The position numbers and the translations under genes are program-made. A DNA stretch of 64,000 nt from MVRV01 sp964469905 (lineage in GTDB: Bacteria; Desulfobacterota; Syntrophia; Syntrophales; Smithellaceae): NCBI GenBank assembly GCA_964469905.1, contig CAYXZW010000003.1:62001-126000 (forward strand). Direction: 5' to 3'. Of this stretch, positions 37,516 through 45,505 are shown piece by piece. Under the pieces are notes generated by a model. It worked only from the letters and a program-made list of their open reading frames with translations. It searched no databases and was not told the DNA's origin. Each line of letters opens with the position of its first letter. Positions within the stretch are counted from its first letter, which is position 1.

Positions 37516-38054
37516 CTTTAGACCTCCTAAACCGGTAAACACTAAAAGGTTGTTATACCAAGCAGTATTCAAACGTTAACTTTGCCGACAGCTTCTATAG
37601 TAAGTATCATAGACATTACCAGAATAAGTTTATCTAAACAAGATTTACTGGTTGGAACCAGGGTTTGTCTGTCAAGGGAGTAGCATTAGCAAGAGAATCC
37701 CGGTGAGCCGTTGTGATCACATCAGGGCGGGAATTACGGGGAGAATATGCTTAGTTAATCAAGCCCCGTAGCATTTTTTCATTTCCATTTTACCAGCATA
37801 ATTCCCGGAAGAAATCTTCTAGTTAATCAAAAATGCTTAAAATATTCCTTGACAAAGGTTGGTGTCGGGAGTAATCCCTATCAAAACGCTAGTATATAAA
37901 CAAAAGTCAGTAAATCAATGAAAATATTTGCAAGATCAAGGTACAGAGTGGGTCCGACGCCGGTGCAGAGAAATTGTGTTTGGCGGATTTGGTCAGGATG
38001 CGCCACGTAAAATGCCAAACAACATCATGAGAAATATTTGAACGGAATTAGTTA
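37516..38054. promoter_or_regulatory. Divergent intergenic region upstream of mnmA, with possible promoter
   Basis: No coding frame is evident. Towards mnmA, TTGACA at 37849-37854 and TAATCC 17 bp downstream form a plausible promoter. Upstream of it, the 11-mer TAGTTAATCAA occurs twice in direct orientation (37752 and 37820), and ACGGGG/CCCCGT with a following T-run (about 37737-37778) resembles a small plus-strand terminator. TGTGATCACA at 37712-37721 is a perfect palindrome of CRP/FNR-like type. Confidence 0.4.
37978..38020 (+). promoter_or_regulatory. Structured leader before mnmA with two exclusive stems
   Basis: GTTTGGC (37978-37984) pairs perfectly with GCCAAAC (38014-38020). An alternative stem pairs TGGCG (37981-37985) with CGCCA (38001-38005); the two share bases and cannot coexist. 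The structure lies 35 bp before the mnmA ATG. It matches no riboswitch family that I recognise. Confidence 0.35.
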
Positions 38055-39143
38055 ATGGATGCAGCCAGCAATGTGGGAAATAAGAAAGTTTTTGTCGCCA
38101 TGAGCGGTGGTGTCGATTCTTCGGCGGCAGCTTTTTTACTCAAAGATGCAGGCTATGATGTGACCGGTGTAACGATGTGCCTGAGGATTCGACAAGATCA
38201 GGACAGTACGCGCTGTTGCGGTCTTGATGCCATTGATGATGCCAAACGCGTTTGCGATCAATTGCAGATTGAGCATCATGTTTTTGATTTACAAAAAGAA
38301 ATGGAAGAGCGCGTCATTGCTAAATTTGCGGCTGAATACCAGCGTGGCCGGACACCGAATCCCTGCATAGACTGCAATCGTTATCTGAAGTTCGGTACTC
38401 TTTTGAGTAAAGCCCGCAGTAAAGGGTTTGATTATTTAGCCACCGGCCATTATGCCCGGCTGAAAAAGCAAGGCGATGAATGTCATTTGCTGCGCCCTAA
38501 AGACAGAAATAAAGACCAGACGTATTTTCTTTATCCGATTAAGGCCGCCGATTTATCTTCTATCCTTTTCCCTTTAGGAGGATTGGATAAAGAGGAAGTC
38601 CGCACTTTGACCAAAAAAGCCGGCTTGCATGTGGCGCATAAAGCGGAAAGTCAGGATATTTGTTTTGTTACCCAGAGCAGTTACGGACAGTTTTTTCAAG
38701 AGCGCAATCTACCTTCCGTCGCCGGCGACATTGTGGATAGGGCAGGCCGGATTTTAGGCAAGCACAAGGGAGTTATTTATTATACCATCGGCCAGCGGGG
38801 AGGTTTAGGTATCAGCGCCAGGACTCCTCTTTATGTATTGGAAATTGATGCCGGGAAGAGCAGAATTATTGTGGGTGAAAAAGAAGATCTATATTCAATA
38901 GGTCTTATTGCCGGAGACATTAATCTTTTGACTGCTGATTTACCCGGTGAAGTGGAAGCGAAGATCCGCTACCGAAAAAAACCGGTGTGCTGTTCAGTCC
39001 AAAAAGATGGTGAGAAAATAAAAGTTATTTTTCAGGAAGCCCAGGAGGCGATTACACCGGGACAGGCTGTTGTCCTCTATGCCGGAGATAGAGTGATGGG
39101 AGGCGGCACAATAGAGGAAGTAATCAAGACCGTTAAATCTTAA
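38055..39143 (+). CDS. mnmA: tRNA-specific 2-thiouridylase MnmA
   Basis: MnmA inserts sulfur at position 2 of the wobble uridine in Glu, Gln and Lys tRNAs, using ATP and relayed persulfide sulfur. The PP-loop 'AMSGGVDSSAAAFLL' is at the N-terminus. The two catalytic cysteines are in 'TPNPCIDCNRYLKFG' and 'AESQDICFV', and the C-terminal barrel ('YTIGQRGGLGIS', 'ARFRYRKKPV'-like stretch) completes the fold. At 362 residues it is full length. metY follows after 11 bp and cysK after that, so the gene sits in a sulfur-themed unit. Confidence 0.95.
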   Translation: MDAASNVGNKKVFVAMSGGVDSSAAAFLLKDAGYDVTGVTMCLRIRQDQDSTRCCGLDAIDDAKRVCDQLQIEHHVFDLQKEMEERVIAKFAAEYQRGRTPNPCIDCNRYLKFGTLLSKARSKGFDYLATGHYARLKKQGDECHLLRPKDRNKDQTYFLYPIKAADLSSILFPLGGLDKEEVRTLTKKAGLHVAHKAESQDICFVTQSSYGQFFQERNLPSVAGDIVDRAGRILGKHKGVIYYTIGQRGGLGISARTPLYVLEIDAGKSRIIVGEKEDLYSIGLIAGDINLLTADLPGEVEAKIRYRKKPVCCSVQKDGEKIKVIFQEAQEAITPGQAVVLYAGDRVMGGGTIEEVIKTVKS

Positions 39144-39154
39144 GGAGAATCGCT

Positions 39155-40447
39155 ATGACCAAGTTCGACCGTCAATTAAGAATCGAAACTTTAACTTTAC
39201 ATGGAGGGCAGGAAGCCGATCCGTCAACTGGTTCACGCGCCGTTCCCATTTACCAAACCACATCTTATCAGTTTAAGGATACCGATCATGCGGCTTCGCT
39301 TTTCGGGCTGACGGAATTCGGCAATATCTATACGCGGCTGATGAATCCTACCACGGATGTACTGGAGAAGAGAATGGCTCTGCTCGATGGTGGAGTAGGT
39401 GCGCTGGCATTAGCCAGCGGCCAATCGGCCATTACGATCTCTCTGCTTAATATTGCCAGAGCAGGCGATGAAATTGTCTCAGCGGATAATCTTTACGGTG
39501 GGACATACACGTTGTTTCATTATACTTTTCCGCGCCTGGGCATCAAAGTAAACTTTGTGAAATCCAATGATTTGCAGGCGCTGGAGGCGGCCATTACGCC
39601 GAAGACCAAAGCGATTTACGCGGAATCCATTGGCAATCCGAAGCTGAATGTGGCCGACCTGGAAGGTATCGCCGCAATTGCCCACAAACACGGCATTGCA
39701 TTTGTACTTGATAATACGGTTTCGCCTTACATTTTGCGGCCTTTTGATTTCGGTGTGGATATAATTGTTTATTCGGCAACTAAATTTATCGGCGGGCATG
39801 GCACCTCACTCGGAGGTATCATTGTTGACTCCGGAAAGTTTGACTGGACTTACGGCAATTATCCTCTGATTGCTGAACCTGATCCCAGTTACCATGGGCT
39901 GAATTTTGTCGAGGCCCTGAAGCCGATGGGTAACCTGGCTTATATTCTTAAAGCGCGGGTTACCCTGTTGCGTGATTTGGGTCCGGCGCTGTCACCGTTT
40001 AACTCATTCTTGTTTTTGCAGGGATTGGAAACATTGCATTTACGTATGCCTAGGCATACCGAAAATGCGCTGGCGGTGGCGCAGTATCTGGAGAAACACC
40101 CCAAAGTCAGTTGGATAAATTATCCCGGTCTGCCATCCAGCCCGGAAAAAGCCCGAGCGGCAAAGTATCTGCCCAAAGGTGCCGGCGCAATTATCGGATT
40201 CGGCATTAAAGACGGAATAGAGGCGGGAAAGAAATTTATCAATTCGCTCCAACTGATTTCTCATTTGGCCAATATCGGCGATGCGAAGACTCTGGCGATT
40301 CATCCGGCTTCCACAACACATTCGCAACTCTCACCGGAAGAACAATTTGCTACAGGAGTCACTACGGATTTTATTCGCCTTTCTATCGGCATCGAACATA
40401 TTGATGATATTGTGGCGGATATTGAGCAGGCTCTGGAAAAGACATAA
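39155..40447 (+). CDS. metY: O-acetylhomoserine sulfhydrylase (MetY)
   Basis: This PLP enzyme of the Cys/Met metabolism family should make homocysteine from O-acetylhomoserine and sulfide. The PLP lysine is K210 in 'VYSATKFIGGHG', and 'PIYQTTSYQFKDTDHAASLF', 'NIYTRLMNPTTDVLEKR' and 'HPASTTHSQLSPEEQ' are characteristic of the ~430-residue MetY class rather than the ~390-residue MetB/MetC enzymes. AAGGAGA precedes ATG 39155. Its position between mnmA and cysK suggests a role in direct sulfide assimilation. Confidence 0.94.
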   Translation: MTKFDRQLRIETLTLHGGQEADPSTGSRAVPIYQTTSYQFKDTDHAASLFGLTEFGNIYTRLMNPTTDVLEKRMALLDGGVGALALASGQSAITISLLNIARAGDEIVSADNLYGGTYTLFHYTFPRLGIKVNFVKSNDLQALEAAITPKTKAIYAESIGNPKLNVADLEGIAAIAHKHGIAFVLDNTVSPYILRPFDFGVDIIVYSATKFIGGHGTSLGGIIVDSGKFDWTYGNYPLIAEPDPSYHGLNFVEALKPMGNLAYILKARVTLLRDLGPALSPFNSFLFLQGLETLHLRMPRHTENALAVAQYLEKHPKVSWINYPGLPSSPEKARAAKYLPKGAGAIIGFGIKDGIEAGKKFINSLQLISHLANIGDAKTLAIHPASTTHSQLSPEEQFATGVTTDFIRLSIGIEHIDDIVADIEQALEKT

Positions 40448-40461
40448 AAAGGAGATGGCAG

Positions 40462-41421
40462 ATGGAAAAAATATTTGCAGATAATTCGCAGTCAATTGGT
40501 AATACGCCTCTGGTGAGGATCAATCATATAACTCAGGGGGCAAAGGCCAACGTTCTGGCTAAAATAGAAGGGCGTAACCCTGCCTATTCCGTCAAGTGCC
40601 GCATTGGTGCCGCCATGATCTGGGATGCCGAGAAAAAGGGATTGCTGAAGCCCGGGGTGGAAATTATCGAGCCAACCAGCGGTAACACGGGCATTGCACT
40701 AGCATATGTCGCGGCAGCACGCGGCTACAAGCTTACCCTGACCATGCCGGAAACCATGAGCATCGAACGGCGACGCGTTCTAGCCGCTTTTGGGGCGAAT
40801 CTGATTTTGACTCCCGGGTTGGAAGGTATGAAAGGGGCGATTAATAAGGCGGAAGAGCTTGCCGCCGCCGATCCGCAGAAATATTTCCTGCCGCAGCAGT
40901 TTAAAAATCCGGCTAATCCGGCAATTCATGAAAAAACCACCGGGCCGGAAATCTGGAACGACACCGATGGAGCGGTAGATGTAATTGTGGCGGGCGTCGG
41001 CACCGGCGGAACGATTTCAGGTATCTCGCGCTACATTAAAAAAACAACGAAAAAGAAGATTATTTCGGTGGCGGTGGAACCGAAAGAAAGTCCGATCATT
41101 ACGCAAAAACTGGCCGGGCAGGAATTAAAGCCTTCACCGCACAAGATTCAGGGCATCGGCGCCGGATTTATTCCCGATAATCTTGATTTGTCCGTAGTGG
41201 ACCGTGCGGAGCTGGTGGATAGCGCTGAGGCGGTAGACTACGCCCGCAGATTGGCACGGGAAGAGGGAATACTGGTAGGCATTTCCAGCGGGGCAGCTGC
41301 CGCAGTTGCTATACGACTGGCGAAGCTCGATGAATTTGCCGGAAAAACAATAGTTGTCATTTTCCCCGATGCCGGTGAGCGTTACCTCTCTACCGTTTTG
41401 TTCGAAGGAATAGGAGTCTGA
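40462..41421 (+). CDS. cysK: Cysteine synthase A (O-acetylserine sulfhydrylase)
   Basis: CysK makes cysteine from O-acetylserine and sulfide. PLP binds K45 in 'AYSVKCRIGAAM'; 'EPTSGNTGIALAYVAAARGY' and 'GVGTGGTISGISRYIK' bind substrate and cofactor phosphate. 'HKIQGIGAGFIPDNLDL' and 'ISSGAAAAVAIRLAKL' are typical of CysK. The protein resembles enterobacterial CysK closely along its entire length ('PETMSIERRRVLAAFGANL'), somewhat more than expected for a deltaproteobacterium. It follows metY by 14 bp and should be in the same operon. Confidence 0.95.
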   Translation: MEKIFADNSQSIGNTPLVRINHITQGAKANVLAKIEGRNPAYSVKCRIGAAMIWDAEKKGLLKPGVEIIEPTSGNTGIALAYVAAARGYKLTLTMPETMSIERRRVLAAFGANLILTPGLEGMKGAINKAEELAAADPQKYFLPQQFKNPANPAIHEKTTGPEIWNDTDGAVDVIVAGVGTGGTISGISRYIKKTTKKKIISVAVEPKESPIITQKLAGQELKPSPHKIQGIGAGFIPDNLDLSVVDRAELVDSAEAVDYARRLAREEGILVGISSGAAAAVAIRLAKLDEFAGKTIVVIFPDAGERYLSTVLFEGIGV

Positions 41422-41488
41422 TCTGGTAATAGAGATGTCATAATATTATTGACAGCATCATTTTATATTGATAAAGAGCGTCAACAAA

Positions 41489-41567
41489 TCGGGGTGTCAT
41501 CTATTCTTAGGTGTCTGAGATCATACCCGTTGAACCTGATCCAGGTAATGCTGGCGGAGGGAGAAGA
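41489..41567 (+). promoter_or_regulatory. TPP riboswitch upstream of thiM-thiE
   Basis: The conserved THI-box segments occur in order: GGGGTGTC (from 41491), CTGAGATCATACCC and GAACCTGATCCAGG (from 41532), then AATGCTGGCGGAGGG. These form the pyrimidine- and pyrophosphate-binding helices of the thiamine pyrophosphate aptamer. An intrinsic terminator lies 20 bp downstream, so TPP should cause premature termination. Confidence 0.95.
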
Positions 41568-41584
41568 AAGAAAAGTATTTATTT

Positions 41585-41622
41585 AACCCTTTCGGCCCGC
41601 AAGCTGCCGGAAGGGTTTTTTT
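41585..41622 (+). terminator. Riboswitch-controlled intrinsic terminator (thiM leader)
   Basis: AACCCTTTCGGC (41585-41596) pairs with GCCGGAAGGGTT (41606-41617) to make a 12- to 13-bp stem with a 9-nt loop, followed by seven T residues. It sits between the TPP aptamer and thiM. The remaining 41623-41827 holds no further gene; small inverted repeats are present. Confidence 0.88.
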
Positions 41623-41827
41623 GTTGTGAGACTCAAATTTCAGAAATGCAGTGCGTTGAAATTTGCAAGTCGAACAATCCCGCATAGCGGAGGGAATGAG
41701 GCCGGCAATTCGTTAGGGAATTGCTTCCAAAGTCCGCCTCAGGGATCATACCCATGGTTTGCCGGCAATAGTGATTGATTGTTTCATTATAATTACATAA
41801 AATAAGAGTTAAGGAGATCAGCAAATT

Positions 41828-42631
41828 ATGAAAATCAACGCAGGGGAAATTTACAAATCGATTGAAGCCATCCGACGTCAAGCGCCGGTGGTTCATAATA
41901 TTACCAATTATGTGGTAATGAATAACACCGCTAATGCGCTGCTGGCTATTGGCGCCTCGCCGGTCATGGCACATGCTCCGGAAGAAGTTGAAGAAATGGT
42001 GAACATTGCATCAGCTCTAGTTATTAATATCGGGACGCTGAGTGAACGCTGGATTTGTTCCATGTTCAAAGCGGTGACACAGGCAAGAAAGAACGGCACT
42101 CCGGTTATTCTTGACCCTGTTGGTGTCGGGGCGACAAGCTACCGCACAAAAACAGCCCGCGATTTGATTGCCAATAATTCTGCAACGATCATCCGCGGCA
42201 ACGCCTCGGAGATCATGGCGCTGTATGATGACAAAACAAAGACGAAAGGTGTGGATAGTGCTGCCTCATCCGATAATGCAATAGCCGCAGCGCAAAAATT
42301 AAGTGAAAAATACAACAGTGTTGTTTGTGTCAGCGGGGAAACGGATTATATTGTCAGAGGCAAAAATATTGTCCGGATCAACAATGGCCATCCAATGATG
42401 ACCAGAGTCACCGGCCTGGGTTGCACGGCCTCCGCTATCTGCGGTGCCTTTGCCGCAGTGGAGAAAGATTTTGTTGCCGCGACGGTCAAGGCCATGGCTG
42501 TTATGGGGATTGCCGGAGAAATAGCTGCCGAAAAAGCGGTGGGGCCGGGAAGTATGCAAATGCATTTTCTGGATTATCTTTACCGGTTGTCCGAGGCTGA
42601 TATAACTTCGCACCTGAAGATTGAGGAATAG
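41828..42631 (+). CDS. thiM: Hydroxyethylthiazole kinase
   Basis: ThiM phosphorylates 4-methyl-5-(2-hydroxyethyl)thiazole, a salvage route to the thiazole half of thiamine. 'PVVHNITNYVVMNNTANALLAIGASPVM' spans the conserved N-terminal region, 'VILDPVGVGATSYR' binds substrate, and 'VTGLGCTASAICGAFAA' holds the anion hole and the conserved Cys of the ribokinase-like fold. At 267 residues it is full length. AAGGAGAT precedes ATG 41828. thiE begins three bases after its stop, downstream of a TPP riboswitch. Confidence 0.96.
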   Translation: MKINAGEIYKSIEAIRRQAPVVHNITNYVVMNNTANALLAIGASPVMAHAPEEVEEMVNIASALVINIGTLSERWICSMFKAVTQARKNGTPVILDPVGVGATSYRTKTARDLIANNSATIIRGNASEIMALYDDKTKTKGVDSAASSDNAIAAAQKLSEKYNSVVCVSGETDYIVRGKNIVRINNGHPMMTRVTGLGCTASAICGAFAAVEKDFVAATVKAMAVMGIAGEIAAEKAVGPGSMQMHFLDYLYRLSEADITSHLKIEE

Positions 42632-42633
42632 CA

Positions 42634-43263
42634 ATGCAAGGATTATATCTGGTAACTGACCGCGGTTTGTGCGGACAGAAGTCCCTGGAAGAAGTTGTTC
42701 TGCAGGCGGTAAAGGGCGGTGCATCCTGTGTTCAATTACGGGAAAAAGACATTTCCACGCGCCTGTTTGTAAGTGAGGCGGAGAGAATAAATAAGTTTTT
42801 AGAGCAGTATAAAATTCCGCTGATTATCAATGATCGCGTAGACGTCGCTCTGGCCTGTGGTGCCGCTGGAGTGCACATTGGTCAGGATGACATGCCCTAT
42901 GCAATTGCCCGGAAGCTTCTGGGACCAAAAGCTATCATCGGTTTGTCTGTGGAAACGTGGGCTGATGTTGAAGAAAGCCAGAAGCTGGATGTGAATTATA
43001 TCGGTGTCAGTCCCGTCTTTGAAACACCGACCAAGACCGATACCAAAGGTGCCTGGGGGCTGGCCGGGCTTAAAAAAATAAAAGCATTCAGCCGTCATCC
43101 TCTGGTAGCAATCGGTGGTCTCAATGAGGGCAATATTCGGGAAACAATTGAGGCTGGCGCCGATAGCGTTGCAGTAGTATCGGCGATCTGTGCCTCCCCT
43201 GATCCGGAAGCGGCCGCGCATAAACTCAGCTGCATAATCGAGGCGGCTTCACTGACGAGGTAA
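42634..43263 (+). CDS. thiE: Thiamine phosphate synthase
   Basis: ThiE joins HMP pyrophosphate and thiazole phosphate to make thiamine monophosphate. The 209-residue TIM barrel shows 'CVQLREKDISTR' (pyrophosphate site), 'IINDRVDVALACGAAGVHIGQDD', 'IGVSPVFETPTKTDT' and 'VAIGGLNEGNIRETIEAGADSVAV', all standard ThiE motifs. It is coupled to thiM upstream and to a HAD-family gene downstream whose ATG shares the last base of its stop codon. Confidence 0.96.
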   Translation: MQGLYLVTDRGLCGQKSLEEVVLQAVKGGASCVQLREKDISTRLFVSEAERINKFLEQYKIPLIINDRVDVALACGAAGVHIGQDDMPYAIARKLLGPKAIIGLSVETWADVEESQKLDVNYIGVSPVFETPTKTDTKGAWGLAGLKKIKAFSRHPLVAIGGLNEGNIRETIEAGADSVAVVSAICASPDPEAAAHKLSCIIEAASLTR

Positions 43264-44063
43264 TGCCATTGCCTGATAAGCTCATCATTTTTGATTATTC
43301 CGGAACTCTCAGTCTCGATGCCGCCGCATTTTCCCGTCCGGAAAGTTTAAATCAGCATTTGCAAAACAGCGGCTTGTTTACACTGGGTGTGAATAGCGCA
43401 GCACTTTTCTGGGATATAGTTAATGCAACCTGGTCGGAAGGCAGCACTACCCGGCAGGGATACAAAAGAGTAATGCAGGAGCGCATTGCGGAATTGTTTC
43501 CGGAAAAAGCCATTTTGCTGCAGAGTGAAATCTCACGGGCGACAGGAAATTTTGTAGAAGCCTATTTTGATCATTCCGGGATTGACGAAAATTGGCGATT
43601 GATTCTGCAAAAAATATGGTCAGATAAATCCGTAGACGTGGTAATCGCCACCGACCATTATGCCGAAGCAACAGAAACAATTATAAAAAACATTGGCCAT
43701 TGGAATATCACGGCAATTCCACTTAGCGCTTATGTTCAAAGAAATTTTGTGGTGGCCAATTCTGCTGATCTGGGCAGGCATAAAAACGAAAAACAATTCT
43801 GGCAGAGAGTGAATAATACCTTACGGCAAAATTACAGCAGTGTCTTACTGGTGGATGATTTCGGGCAAAACGAACAAGAAGGTGATGCCTACGGCAACCC
43901 GATAAAGGTAAGCGAACGCAGGCAGACAATGGGGCAGCTGCTGCGGACAGTATTTGAGGCTCATGTTGAAATAATTTCTTTTGCTATCAATGATGAGAAG
44001 ATAAGCGGGGCAATCGCCGACACAGCGGCAATAATCGATCAATTTACTTGTGGGGGCAGATAG
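43263..44063 (+). CDS. Divergent HAD-superfamily protein in the thiM-thiE operon
   Basis: The 266-residue protein begins with 'LIIFDYSGTLS', a HAD motif I whose nucleophile would be D11; the +2 residue is Ser13 instead of the usual Asp. Later, 'VVIATDHYAEA' resembles motif II and 'VLLVDDFGQNEQEGDAYG' motif IV with its acidic pair. A large cap ('YFDHSGIDENWRLILQKIW') separates them. The gene starts on the last base of the thiE stop, so it is translationally coupled and under the TPP riboswitch. A thiamine-phosphate phosphatase or pathway housekeeping role is possible but unproven. Its 3' end overlaps the convergent TPR gene by 25 bp. Confidence 0.7.
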   Translation: MPLPDKLIIFDYSGTLSLDAAAFSRPESLNQHLQNSGLFTLGVNSAALFWDIVNATWSEGSTTRQGYKRVMQERIAELFPEKAILLQSEISRATGNFVEAYFDHSGIDENWRLILQKIWSDKSVDVVIATDHYAEATETIIKNIGHWNITAIPLSAYVQRNFVVANSADLGRHKNEKQFWQRVNNTLRQNYSSVLLVDDFGQNEQEGDAYGNPIKVSERRQTMGQLLRTVFEAHVEIISFAINDEKISGAIADTAAIIDQFTCGGR

Positions 44064-45229
44064 GGATTTTCCAGATATTTATTGGCCTCGATCTGAGCAG
44101 TTCCTCCTCCATTTTTAACATCCAGAACTTTGGAATAATACTCCAGGGCTTTTTTTCTGTCTTTGCGGATATCACTGATCATTCCCAGTCGGAGATATGC
44201 AAATGCCCGCACCCGTGCATTGTAAGGAGCGGTGTCTTTCAGTGCCTTCTGCAAAGATTCCTCGGCCTGGGCGTAATTCCCCTGAGTAAAAGAAATTCTT
44301 CCCATTAATAAATCATGACGCGGGCGAAGTTGGGGGGTAAAAGGAGGAATGCATGTCCGGATATTTTTATCAAGTTCCCGGGCGATGTTAAAGGCATCAT
44401 CAAACCGGCCCAGATCGGCAAGAGCATTGGCCAGCGTAAAAGAAAAATTATAGTTATTGGGGAACATATTTTTTAACTCCCGCAGAATCGGCACGGCTCG
44501 GGCCGGTTGTTTTTCAAAATTCAAATAATCGGAAGACAGTTCAGACAATGCCAGTTGTTTGAGGAGATCGCCTTTTTGTGCTGCCAGTTCCACCTCCTGA
44601 AGCCCTTTTTGTTTGTCTCCGGACGTGATTATCAGCGAAGACAGGAAACGGGTCAGTCCGGGAAGATGATCAATATGATAGCGAAATGACCCCATAAGAA
44701 GATAGAGGTCGTAATTTTGCGGGTCACTCTCTTTGGCTTTTTCCAGATATTCCCAGATAGCCGATGCTTCACGGGCCATACTGAAATATTGCTTCTGATG
44801 GCTCAGCCAGTTAAATCTGGCGACTTTAGCCATGGCCATAGCCAGGTAGGCCTTACTGTCTTTGGGGTTTCGCCCAACTCTTTTTTCTCCCCGGGCCAGG
44901 GCTTCGTCAACATAGCGCAGCATCGAATCTTGATGATTTTTCCTGATGGTATCATCAAAAGTCATTTCATAAGCGAATAAGTTAGTCATAGCCATATAGG
45001 CATATCCGGCAGGATTTTCCGGTTCCAACGCTATAGCTTTTTTAAAATAAGCATCAGCATCAGGAAATTCCATGTTAAAAGTTTTTTTAATACCCAGTTT
45101 AAGATAAGCCTGAAATTGGTTGGCCTGGGGCTCGGCCCATGCCGTTTCGGCAATATTGGAGGAAATTAAAAATATTGCACAAAGCGCTAAAACAAAGATT
45201 GCCGAAAATTGTCTCTTCATAGGTTCCAT
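44039..45229 (-). CDS. Secreted TPR-repeat protein
   Basis: The 396-residue protein starts with a signal peptide ('KRQFSAIFVLALCAIFLIS', probable cleavage after 'ETAWA') and continues with TPR-like helical repeats: 'MEFPDADAYFKKAIALEPENPAGYAY', the central helix pairs, and 'FTQGNYAQAEESLQKALKDTAPY' near the end. It should be periplasmic or surface-associated, acting as a scaffold. No enzymatic motif is visible. The exact start could be ATG 45229 or the Met three codons later. It converges with the HAD gene and overlaps its end. Confidence 0.75.
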   Translation of the reverse strand: MEPMKRQFSAIFVLALCAIFLISSNIAETAWAEPQANQFQAYLKLGIKKTFNMEFPDADAYFKKAIALEPENPAGYAYMAMTNLFAYEMTFDDTIRKNHQDSMLRYVDEALARGEKRVGRNPKDSKAYLAMAMAKVARFNWLSHQKQYFSMAREASAIWEYLEKAKESDPQNYDLYLLMGSFRYHIDHLPGLTRFLSSLIITSGDKQKGLQEVELAAQKGDLLKQLALSELSSDYLNFEKQPARAVPILRELKNMFPNNYNFSFTLANALADLGRFDDAFNIARELDKNIRTCIPPFTPQLRPRHDLLMGRISFTQGNYAQAEESLQKALKDTAPYNARVRAFAYLRLGMISDIRKDRKKALEYYSKVLDVKNGGGTAQIEANKYLENPYLPPQVN

Positions 45230-45468
45230 CGGGGGAAAGGGAATATTTCTTCCATTAATAATGCTCCATGCAGTACCGGGTTAATTTCCTCATACAGATA
45301 AAAGGGAGATATTCAGTTATCAGAGTTTCTTTAGATATTCAATATCAACAAATTCTCTTTATTTTTTAGGACAGGACATTCTAAGATACACTTTTTAAGT
45401 TAAAAATCCCCTCCCTGATAGTTTGCTTTACGATCAGCGAAGAAACCTCGGAAATCTGGCGTAAAGTG

Positions 45469-45477
45469 TGATATAAA
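45469..45477 (+). promoter_or_regulatory. Possible extended -10 promoter of the selenoprotein gene
   Basis: TGATATAAA (45469-45477) reads as an extended -10 element 28 bp before the ATG at 45506; no good -35 is seen. The rest of the gap 45230-45505 contains no coding frame. Confidence 0.35.
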
Positions 45478-45505
45478 TTCGACAAATATTTGTAAGGAGG
45501 AGAAA

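Noticed and set aside
37712..37721. CRP/FNR binding site
   Set aside because: TGTGATCACA lacks the 4-6 bp centre spacing of CRP/FNR sites; listed only as a palindrome.
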